From contig CP136898.1 in NCBI GenBank assembly GCA_034359265.1, forward strand, positions 54,053,501 through 54,117,500: 64,000 nt of DNA. Reading direction: 5' to 3'. Made by a program: the position numbers and the translations under genes. This stretch comes from Canna indica. Its lineage: Eukaryota > Streptophyta > Magnoliopsida > Zingiberales > Cannaceae. This document shows, one piece after another, positions 1 to 9,600 of the stretch. The notes under the pieces are model-generated. The model saw only the letters and a program-made list of their open reading frames with translations. It was not told the origin of the DNA and did not search any database. The stretch's first letter is position 1, and each line of letters opens with the position of its first letter.

Positions 1-10
1 TTAGTCTGTC

Positions 11-172
11 AAAAATAACTCGATTAACAACTTATCCCATCACAGTGAATGTTCTGGAGTTGCTAGGGACTCAGATTGCTGTGCGTTTCGAGCCAATACC
101 CCGAAGTTCAATCAGTCGGCTTCGTTCAAGATTCTATTCGAAAAATCTTGCAATTCTTTGCATTAGTTTGTC
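11..172 (+). repeat. Reference R-group monomer (type c, 162 bp)
   Basis: One full unit, counted from one aaaaataact to the next. Landmarks in order: the conserved A-rich block, cccatcacagtgaatgttctgg, the variable stretch gagttgctagggact, a CpG-rich segment (gtgcgtttcgagcc), ccccgaagttcaatcagtc, ggcttcgttcaagattc, a short A-run, and the pair ttgcaattc/tttgcatta. This copy has the gtgcgttt variant of type c. Other c copies have gggcgttt or, in domain B, gggccttt. Confidence 0.95.
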
Positions 173-334
173 AAAAATAACTCGATTAACAACTTCTCCC
201 ATCACAGTGAATGTTCTGGAATCGCCCGGGACTCAGATTTCTGGTCGTTTCGAGTCGATACCTGAAAGTTCAATCAGTAGGCTTCGTTCAGCATTCTGTT
301 CGAAAAATTGTGTAATTGTTTGCATTAGTTTGTC
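173..334 (+). repeat. Reference E-group monomer (type e, 162 bp)
   Basis: It has the same frame and length as the R group but differs at linked sites: ggaatcgcccgggact replaces ggagttgctcgggact, cagatttctggtcg replaces cagattgctgggcg, cctgaaag replaces ccccgaag, cagtagg replaces cagtcgg, and ttcagcattctgttc replaces ttcaagattctattc. The E group therefore carries a CCCGGG palindrome and, with its GGAATCG, completes a third GAA unit (see the 208-222 entry). Types b (agcaatctg) and e (agcattctg) differ mainly in the right half. Confidence 0.93.
208..222 (+). promoter_or_regulatory. Perfect three-unit heat-shock-element match (example of a dispersed motif)
   Basis: The bases tgaatgttctggaat fit nGAAnnTTCnnGAAn, the canonical heat shock factor (HSF) binding element of three inverted pentamers in contiguous 5-bp phase (GAA 209-211, TTC 214-216, GAA 219-221). 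E-group monomers generally keep all three units. R-group monomers have GAG in the third position and keep two. Three c monomers in domain B (near 20,378, 23,779 and 49,719) also lose the first GAA through gtcaatg. The match is seen directly. Binding or function is not shown and could be chance fixed by amplification. Confidence 0.4.
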
Positions 335-561
335 AAAAATAACTCGATTAACAACTTATCCCATCATAGTGAATGTTCTGGAGTTGCTCGGGACTCAGAT
401 TGCTGGGCGTTTCGAGCCGATACCCCGAAGTTCAATCAGTCGGCTTCGTTCAAGATTCTATTCGAAATATCTTGCAATTCTTTGCATTAGTCTGTGAAAA
501 ATAACTCGATTAACAACTTATCCCATCACAGTGAACGTTCTGGAGTCGGTCGGGACTCAGA

Positions 562-3500
562 TTGCTGGGCGTTTCGAGCCGATACCCCGAAGTTCAATTA
601 GTCGGCTTCGTTCAAGATTCTATTCGAAAAAATCTTACAATTCATTGCATTAGTCTATCAAAAATAACTCGATTAACAAATTCTCCCATCATAGTGAATG
701 TTCTGGAGTCGGTCGGGACTCAGATTTCTGGTCGTTTCGATTCGATACCCCGAAGTTCAATCAGTCGGCTTCGTTCAAGATTCTATTCTAAAATTCTTGC
801 AATTCTTTGCATCAGTCAGTCAAAAATAACTCGATTAACAACTTATCCCATCACAGTGAATGTTCTGGAGTCGGTCGGGACTCAGATTGCCGGGCGTTTC
901 CAGCCAATACCCCGAAATTCAATCAGTCGGCTTCGTTCAAGATTCTTTTCAAAAAATCTTGCAATTCTTTGCATTAGTCTATCAAAAATAACTCGATTAA
1001 CAACTTCTCCCATCACAGTGAATGTTCTGGAATCGCCCGGGACTCAGATTTCTGGTCGTTTCGAGTCGATACTTGAAAGTTCAATCAGTAGGCTTCGTTC
1101 AGCAATCTGTTCAAAAAACCGTGTAATTCTTTGCATTAGTCTGTCAAAAATAACTCGATTAACAACTTATCCCATCACAGTGAATGTTCTGGAGTTGCTC
1201 GGGACTCAGATTGCTGGGCGTTTCGAGCCAATACCCCGAAGTTCAATCAGTCGGCTTCGTTCAAGATTCTATTCGAAAAATCTTGCAATTCTTTGCATTA
1301 GTTTGTCAAAAATAACTCGATTAACAACTTCTCCCATCACAGTGAATGTTCTGGAATCGACCGGGACTCAGATTTCTGGTCGTTTCGAGTCGATACCTGA
1401 AAGTTCAATCAGTAGGCTTCGTTCAGCAATCTGTTCGAAAAACCGTGTAATTCTTTGCATCAGTCAGTCAAAAATAACTCGATTAACAACTTATCCCATC
1501 ACAGTGAATGTTCTGGAGTCTGTCGGGACTCAGATTGCTGGGCGTTTCCAGCCGATACCCCGAAGCTCAATCAGTCGGCTTCGTTCAAGATTCTATTCGA
1601 AAAATCTTGCAATTCTTTGCATTAGTCTGTCAAAAATAACTCGATTAACAACTTCTCCCATCACAGTGAATGTTCTGGAATCGCCCGGGACTCAGATTTT
1701 TGGTCGTTTCGAGTCGATACCTGAAAGTTCAATCAGTAGGCTTCGTTCAGCAATCTGTTCGAAAAACCGTGTAATTCTTTGCATTAGTCTGTCAAAAATA
1801 ACTCGATTAACAACTTCTCCCATCACAGTGAATGTTCTGGAATCGCCCGGGACTCAGATTGCTGGGCGTTTCGAGCCGATACCCCGAAGTTCAATTAGTC
1901 GGCTTCGTTCAAGATTCTATTCGAAAAAATCTTACAATTCATTGCATTAGTCTATCAAAAATAACTCGATTAACAAATTCTCCCATCATAGTGAATGTTC
2001 TGGAGTCGGTCGGGACTCAGATTTCTGGTCGTTTCGATTCGATACCCCGAAGTTCAATCAGTCGGCTTCGTTCAAGATTCTATTCTAAAATTCTTGCAAT
2101 TCTTTGCATCAGTCAGTCAAAAATAACTCGATTAACAACTTATCCCATCACAGTGAATGTTCTGGAGTCGGTCGGGACTCAGATTGCCGGGCGTTTCCAG
2201 CCAATACCCCGAAATTCAATCAGTCGGCTTCGTTCAAGATTCTTTTCAAAAAATCTTGCAATTCTTTGCATTAGTCTATCAAAAATAACTCGATTAACAA
2301 CTTCTCCCATCACAGTGAATGTTCTGGAATCGCCCGGGACTCAGATTTCTGGTCGTTTCGAGTCGATACTTGAAAGTTCAATCAGTAGGCTTCGTTCAGC
2401 AATCTGTTCAAAAAACCGTGTAATTCTTTGCATTAGTCTGTCAAAAATAACTCGATTAACAACTTATCCCATCACAGTGAATGTTCTGGAGTTGCTCGGG
2501 ACTCAGATTGCTGGGCGTTTCGAGCCAATACCCCGAAGTTCAATCAGTCGGCTTCGTTCAAGATTCTATTCGAAAAATCTTGCAATTCTTTGCATTAGTT
2601 TGTCAAAAATAACTCGATTAACAACTTCTCCCATCACAGTGAATGTTCTGGAATCGACCGGGACTCAGATTTCTGGTCGTTTCGAGTCGATACCTGAAAG
2701 TTCAATCAGTAGGCTTCGTTCAGCAATCTGTTCGAAAAACCGTGTAATTCTTTGCATCAGTCAGTCAAAAATAACTCGATTAACAACTTATCCCATCACA
2801 GTGAATGTTCTGGAGTCTGTCGGGACTCAGATTGCTGGGCGTTTCCAGCCGATACCCCGAAGCTCAATCAGTCGGCTTCGTTCAAGATTCTATTCGAAAA
2901 ATCTTGCAATTCTTTGCATTAGTCTGTCAAAAATAACTCGATTAACAACTTCTCCCATCACAGTGAATGTTCTGGAATCGCCCGGGACTCAGATTTTTGG
3001 TCGTTTCGAGTCGATACCTGAAAGTTCAATCAGTAGGCTTCGTTCAGCAATCTGTTCGAAAAACCGTGTAATTCTTTGCATTAGTCTGTCAAAAATAACT
3101 CGATTAACAACTTCTCCCATCACAGTGAATGTTCTGGAATCGCCCGGGACTCAGATTTCTGGTCGTTTCGAGTCGATACCTGAAAGTTCAATCAGTAGGC
3201 TTCGTTCAGCATTCTGTTCGAAAAACTGTGTAATTCTTTGCATTAGTCTGTCAAAAATAACTCGATTAACAACTTATCCCATCACAGTGAATTTTCTGGA
3301 GTTGCTCGGGACTCAGATTGCTGCGCGTTTCGAGCCGATACCCCGAAGTTCAATCAGTCGGTTTCGTTCAAGATTCTATTCGAAATATCTTGCAATTCTT
3401 TGCATTAGTCTATCAAAAATAACTCAATTAACAAATTCTCCCATCACAGTGAATGTTCTGGAGTCGGTCGGGACTCAGATTTCTGGACGTTTCGAGTCGA

Positions 3501-4451
3501 TACCCCGAAGTTCAATCAGTCGGCTTCGTTCAAGATTCTATTCGAAAATTCTTGCAATTCTTTGCATCAGTCAGTCAAAAATAACTCGATTAACAACTTA
3601 TCCCATCACAGTGAATGTTCTGGAGTCGGTCGGGACTCAGATTGCTGGGCGTTTCCAGCCAATACCCCGAAGTTCAATCAGTCGGCTTCGTTCAAGATTC
3701 TATTCAATAAATCTTGCAATTCTTTGCATTAGTCTGTCAAAAATAACTCGATTAACAACTTCTCCCATCACAGTGAATGTTCTGGAATCGCCCGGGACTC
3801 AGATTTCTGGTCGTTTCGAGTCGATACCTGAAAGTTCAATCAGTAGGCTTCGTTCAGCAATCTGTTCGAAAAACTGTGTAATTCTTTGCATTAGTCTGTC
3901 AAAAATAACTCGATTAACAACTTATCCCATCACAGTGAATGTTCTGGAGTTGCTAGGGACTCAGATTGCTGTGCGTTTCGAGCCAATACCCCGAAGTTCA
4001 ATCAGTCGGCTTCGTTCAAGATTCTATTCGAAAAATCTTGCAATTCTTTGCATTAGTTTGTCAAAAATAACTCGATTAACAACTTCTCCCATCACAGTGA
4101 ATGTTCTGGAATCACCTGGGACTCAGATTTCTGGTCGTTTCGAGTCGATACCTGAAAGTTCAATCAGTAGGCTTCGTTCAGCATTCTGTTCGAAAAATTG
4201 TGTAATTGTTTGCATTAGTTTGTCAAAAATAACTCGATTAACAACTTATCCCATCATAGTGAATGTTCTGGAGTTGCTCGGGACTCAGATTGCTGGGCGT
4301 TTCGAGCCGATACCCCGAAGTTCAATCAGTCGTCTTCGTTCAAGATTCTATTCGAAATATCTTGCAATTCTTTGCATTAGTCTGTCAAAAATAACTCGAT
4401 TAACAACTTATCCCATCACAGTGAACGTTCTGGAGTCGGTCGGGACTCAGA
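562..4451 (+). repeat. Domain A HORs: 8-mer (562-1858) and 16-mer (1859-4451)
   Basis: The monomer order of the first is f-d-a-b-c-b-a-b. The next f is a hybrid whose left half is b (gaatcgcccggg) and whose right half is f. The 16-mer begins with the same eight and continues b-c-d-a-b-c-e-c. Within it, near 3,400-3,430, a c monomer passes directly to d with actcaattaacaa between, without an intervening f. That c-to-d adjacency reappears in domains B and C. Confidence 0.8.
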
Positions 4452-6882
4452 TTGCTGGGCGTTTCGAGCCGATACCCCGAAGTTCAATTAGTCGGCTTCG
4501 TTCAAGATTCTATTCGAAAAAATCTTACAATTCATTGCATTAGTCTATCAAAAATAACTCGATTAACAAATTCTCCCATCATAGTGAATGTTCTGGAGTC
4601 GGTCGGGACTCAGATTTCTGGTCGTTTCGATTCGATACCCCGAAGTTCAATCAGTCGGCTTCGTTCAAGATTCTATTCTAAAATTCTTGCAATTCTTTGC
4701 ATCAGTCAGTCAAAAATAACTCGATTAACAACTTATCCCATCACAGTGAATGTTCTGGAGTCGGTCGGGACTCAGATTGCTGGGCGTTTCCAGTCAATAC
4801 CCCGAAATTCAATCAGTCGGCTTCGTTCAAGATTCTTTTCAAAAAATCTTGCAATTCTTTGCATTAGTCTATCAAAAATAACTCGATTAACAACTTCTCC
4901 CATCACAGTGAATGTTCTGGAATCGCCCGGGACTCAGATTTCTGGTCGTTTCGAGTCGATACTTGAAAGTTCAATCAGTAGGCTTCGTTCAGCAATCTGT
5001 TCAAAAAACCGTGTAATTCTTTGCATTAGTCTGTCAAAAATAACTCGATTAACAACTTATCCCATCACAGTGAATGTTCTGGAGTTGCTCGGGACTCAGA
5101 TTGCTGGGCGTTTCGAGCCAATACCCCGAGGTTCAATCGGTCGGCTTCGTTCAAGATTCTATTCGAAAATTCTTGCAATTCTTTGCATCAGTCAGTCAAA
5201 AATAACTCGATTAACAACTTATCCCATCACAGTGAATGTTCTGGAGTCGGTCGGGACTCAGATTGCTGGGCGTTTCCAGCCAATACCCCGAAGTTCAATC
5301 AGTCGGCTTCGTTCAAGATTCTATTCAATAAATCTTGCAATTCATTGCATTAGTCTGTCAAAAATAACTCGATTAACAACTTCTCCCATCACAGTGAATG
5401 TTCTGGAATCGCCCGGGACTCAGATTTCTGGTCGTTTCGAGTCGATACCTGAAAGTTCAATCAGTAGGCTTCGTTCAGCAATCTGTTCGAAAAACTGTGT
5501 AATTCTTTGCATTAGTCTGTCAAAAATAACTCGATTAACAACTTATCCCATCACAGTGAATGTTCTGGAGTTGCTAGGGACTCAGATTGCTGTGCGTTTA
5601 GAGCCGATACCCCGAAGTTCAATCAGTCGGCTTCGTTCAAGATTCTATTCGAAAAATCTTGCAATTCTTTGCATTAGTTTGTCAAAAATAACTCGATTAA
5701 CAACTTATCCCATCACAGTGAATGTTCTGGAGTTGCTCGGGACTCAGATTGCTGGGCGTTTCGAGCCAATACCCCGAAGTTCAATCAGTCGGCTTCGTTC
5801 AAGATTCTATTAGAAAAATATTGCAATTCTTTGCATTAGTTTGTCAAAAATAAATCGATTAACAACTTCTCCCATCACAGTGAATGTTCTGGAATCGACC
5901 GGGACTCAGATTTCTGGTCGTTTCGAGTCGATACCTGAAAGTTCAATCAGTAGGCTTCGTTCAGCAATCTGTTCAAAAAACTGTGTAATTGTTTGCATTA
6001 GTTTGTCAAAAATAACTCGATTAACAACTTATCCCATCACAGTGAATGTTCTGGAGTTGCTCGGGACTCAGATTGCTGGGCGTTTCGAGCCGATACCCCG
6101 AAGTTCAATCAGTCGGCTTCGTTCAAGATTCTATTCGAAAAATCTTGCAATTCTTTGCATTAGTTTGTCAAAAATAACTCGATTAACAACTTCTCCCATC
6201 ACAGTGAATGTTCTGGAATCGCCCGGGACTCAGATTTCTGGTCGTTTCGAGTCGATACCTGAAAGTTCAATCAGTAGGCTTCGTTCAGCATTCTGTTCGA
6301 AAAATTGTGTAATTGTTTGCATTAGTCTGTCAAAAATAACTCGATTAACAACTTATCCCATCACAGTGAATGTTCTGGAGTTGCTAGGGACTCAGATTGC
6401 TGTGCGTTTCGAGCCAATTCCCCGAAGTTCAATCAGTCGGCTTCGTTCAAGATTCTATTCGAAAAATCTTGCAATTCTTTGCATTAGTTTGTCAAAAATA
6501 ACTCGATTAACAACTTCTCCCATCACAGTGAATGTTCTGGAATCGCCCGGGACTCAGATTTCTGGTCGTTTCGAGTCGATACCTGAAAGTTCAATCAGTA
6601 GGCTTCGTTCAGCATTCTGTTCGAAAAATTGTGTAATTGTTTGCATTAGTTTGTCAAAAATAACTCGATTAACAACTTATCCCATCATAGTGAATGTTCT
6701 GGAGTTGCTCGGGACTCAGATTGCTGGGCGTTTCGAGCCGATACCCCGAAGTTCAATCAGTCGGCTTCGTTCAAGATTCTATTCGAAATATCTTGCAATT
6801 CTTTGCATTAGTCTGTGAAAAATAACTCGATTAACAACTTATCCCATCACAGTGAACGTTCTGGAGTCGGTCGGGACTCAGA
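4452..6882 (+). repeat. Domain A 15-mer HOR with c/d hybrid monomer
   Basis: The order is f-d-a-b-X-a-b-c-c-b-c-e-c-e-c. X (~5,090-5,205) starts as c (gagttgctcggg) and ends as d (gaaaattcttgc, catcagtcagtc). It has two private changes, ccccgaggttc and caatcggtcgg. The second c near 5,811 carries TAG from tattagaaaa, and the unit after it has aaatcgatt instead of actcgatt; both changes recur at +1945. Confidence 0.78.
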
Positions 6883-9600
6883 TTGCTGGGCGTTTCGAGC
6901 CGATACCCCGAAGTTCAATTAGTCGGCTTCGTTCAAGATTCTATTCGAAAAAATCTTACAATTCATTGCATTAGTCTATCAAAAATAACTCGATTAACAA
7001 ATTCTCCCATCATAGTGAATGTTCTGGAGTCGGTCGGGACTCAGATTTCTGGTCGTTTCGATTCGATACCCCGAAGTTCAATCAGTCGGCTTCGTTCAAG
7101 ATTCTATTCTAAAATTCTTGCAATTCTTTGCATCAGTCAGTCAAAAATAACTCGATTAACAACTTATCCCATCACAGTGAATGTTCTGGAGTCGGTCGGG
7201 ACTCAGATTGCCGGGCGTTTCCAGCCAATACCCCGAAATTCAATCAGTCGGCTTCGTTCAAGATTCTTTTCAAAAAATCTTGCAATTCTTTGCATTAGTC
7301 TATCAAAAATAACTCGATTAACAACTTCTCCCATCACAGTGAATGTTCTGGAATCGCCCGGGACTCAGATTTCTGGTCGTTTCGAGTCGATACTTGAAAG
7401 TTCAATCAGTAGGCTTCGTTCAGCAATCTGTTCAAAAAACCGTGTAATTCTTTGCATTAGTCTGTCAAAAATAACTCGATTAACAACTTATCCCATCACA
7501 GTGAATGTTCTGGAGTTGCTCGGGACTCAGATTGCTGGGCGTTTCGAGCCAATACCCCGAAGTTCAATCAGTCGGCTTCGTTCAAGATTCTATTCGAAAA
7601 ATCTTGCAATTCTTTGCATTAGTTTGTCAAAAATAACTCGATTAACAACTTCTCCCATCACAGTGAATGTTCTGGAGTTGCTCGGGACTCAGATTGCTGG
7701 GCGTTTCGAGCCAATACCCCGAAGTTCAATCAGTCGGCTTCGTTCAAGATTCTATTAGAAAAATATTGCAATTCTTTGCATTAGTTTGTCAAAAATAAAT
7801 CGATTAACAACTTCTCCCATCACAGTGAATGTTCTGGAATCGACCGGGACTCAGATTTCTGGTCGTTTCGAGTCGATACCTGAAAGTTCAATCAGTAGGC
7901 TTCGTTCAGCAATCTGTTCAAAAAACTGTGTAATTGTTTGCATTAGTTTGTCAAAAATAACTCGATTAACAACTTATCCCATCACAGTGAATGTTCTGGA
8001 GTTGCTCGGGACTCAGATTGCTGGGCGTTTCGAGCCGATACCCCGAAGTTCAATCAGTCGGCTTCGTTCAAGATTCTATTCGAAAAATCTTGCAATTCTT
8101 TGCATTAGTTTGTCAAAAATAACTCGATTAACAACTTCTCCCATCACAGTGAATGTTCTGGAATCGCCCGGGACTCAGATTTCTGGTCGTTTCGAGTCGA
8201 TACCTGAAAGTTCAATCAGTAGGCTTCGTTCAGCAATCTGTTGGAAAAACTGTGTAATTCTTTGCATTAGTCTGTCAAAAATAACTCGATTAACAACTTA
8301 TCCCATCACAGTGAATGTTCTGGAGTTGCTAGGGACTCAGATTGCTGTGCGTTTCGAGCCAATTCCCCGAAGTTCAATCAGTCGGCTTCGTTCAAGATTC
8401 TATTCGAAAAATCTTGCAATTCTTTGCATTAGTTTGTCAAAAATAACTCGATTAACAACTTCTCCCATCACAGTGAATGTTCTGGAATCGCCCGGGACTC
8501 AGATTTCTGGTCGTTTCGAGTCGATACCTGAAAGTTCAATCAGTAGGCTTCGTTCAGCATTCTGTTCGAAAAATTGTGTAATTGTTTGCATTAGTTTGTC
8601 AAAAATAACTCGATTAACAACTTATCCCATCATAGTGAATGTTCTGGAGTTGCTCGGGACTCAGATTGCTGGGCGTTTCGAGCCGATACCCCGAAGTTCA
8701 ATCAGTCGGCTTCGTTCAAGATTCTATTCGAAATATCTTGCAATTCTTTGCATTAGTCTGTGAAAAATAACTCGATTAACAACTTATCCCATCACAGTGA
8801 ACGTTCTGGAGTCGGTCGGGACTCAGATTGCTGGGCGTTTCGAGCCGATACCCCGAAGTTCAATTAGTCGGCTTCGTTCAAGATTCTATTCGAAAAAATC
8901 TTACAATTCATTGCATTAGTCTATCAAAAATAACTCGATTAACAAATTCTCCCATCATAGTGAATGTTCTGGAGTCGGTCGGGACTCAGATTTCTGGTCG
9001 TTTCGATTCGATACCCCGAAGTTCAATCAGTCGGCTTCGTTCAAGATTCTATTCTAAAATTCTTGCAATTCTTTGCATCAGTCAGTCAAAAATAACTCGA
9101 TTAACAACTTATCCCATCACAGTGAATGTTCTGGAGTCGGTCGGGACTCAGATTGCCGGGCGTTTCCAGCCAATACCCCGAAATTCAATCAGTCGGCTTC
9201 GTTCAAGATTCTTTTCAAAAAATCTTGCAATTCTTTGCATTAGTCTATCAAAAATAACTCGATTAACAACTTCTCCCATCACAGTGAATGTTCTGGAATC
9301 GCCCGGGACTCAGATTTCTGGTCGTTTCGAGTCGATACTTGAAAGTTCAATCAGTAGGCTTCGTTCAGCAATCTGTTCAAAAAACCGTGTAATTCTTTGC
9401 ATTAGTCTGTCAAAAATAACTCGATTAACAACTTATCCCATCACAGTGAATGTTCTGGAGTTGCTCGGGACTCAGATTGCTGGGCGTTTCGAGCCAATAC
9501 CCCGAAGTTCAATCAGTCGGCTTCGTTCAAGATTCTATTCGAAAAATCTTGCAATTCTTTGCATTAGTTTGTCAAAAATAACTCGATTAACAACTTCTCC
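5708..9600 (+). repeat. Two tandem copies of a 1945-bp 12-mer HOR
   Basis: Landmarks repeat at +1945 (12 x 162 + 1): the TAG-creating tattagaaaaatatt at 5811 and 7756, aaatcgatt at 5853 and 7798, tctgtgaaa at 6816 and 8761, and f anchors at 6883 and 8828. A monomer between the copies (~7,640-7,690) has an E-like left part (acttctccc) and a c-type right part (gagttgctcgg), the hybrid expected at an unequal-crossover junction. One patch differs: near 6,285-6,330 the copy reads gcattctgttcgaaaaattg, against gcaatctgttggaaaaactg near 8,230-8,275. Ends are approximate. Confidence 0.82.

Larger units (their letters stand above)
1..3706 (+). repeat. Segmental duplicate, left copy (pairs with 8267-11972)
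   Basis: Every landmark here recurs 8266 bases downstream (51 monomers plus four frame-shift bases): the TGA-creating tctgtgaaa at 495 and 8761, f anchors at 562/8828 and 1859/10125, and the hybrid b/f monomer at 1832/10098. The only difference I noticed is base 98 (A) against 8364 (T). The match runs off the left edge of the window and stops exactly at the 11,971-11,973 junction, so the duplicated block is at least 3.7 kb. Confidence 0.85.

Noticed and set aside
130..150. CENP-B box in cttcgttcaagattcta
   Set aside because: It matches the TTCG core and the central A but has TTCT where the box needs CGGG. The CGGG elsewhere in the monomer lacks a TTCG at the right distance.
150..172. Octamer-like tttgcatt next to ttgcaatt as transcription-factor sites
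   Set aside because: It is an imperfect octamer match in an A/T-rich tail, present in all monomer types. There is nothing beyond chance similarity to support it.
240..260. RNA polymerase III B box or tRNA-derived SINE origin from cgtttcgagtcgata
   Set aside because: It resembles GTTCGANNC with one mismatch, but no A box is found at a suitable distance upstream, and no cloverleaf or terminator T-run is present.
1832..4543. Longest open frame, ~903 codons forward, as a repeat-rich protein gene
   Set aside because: It is a run of 162-bp monomers between two f frame shifts. It has no start context, no non-repeat domain and no flanking gene structure. Related copies are broken by stops and shifts.
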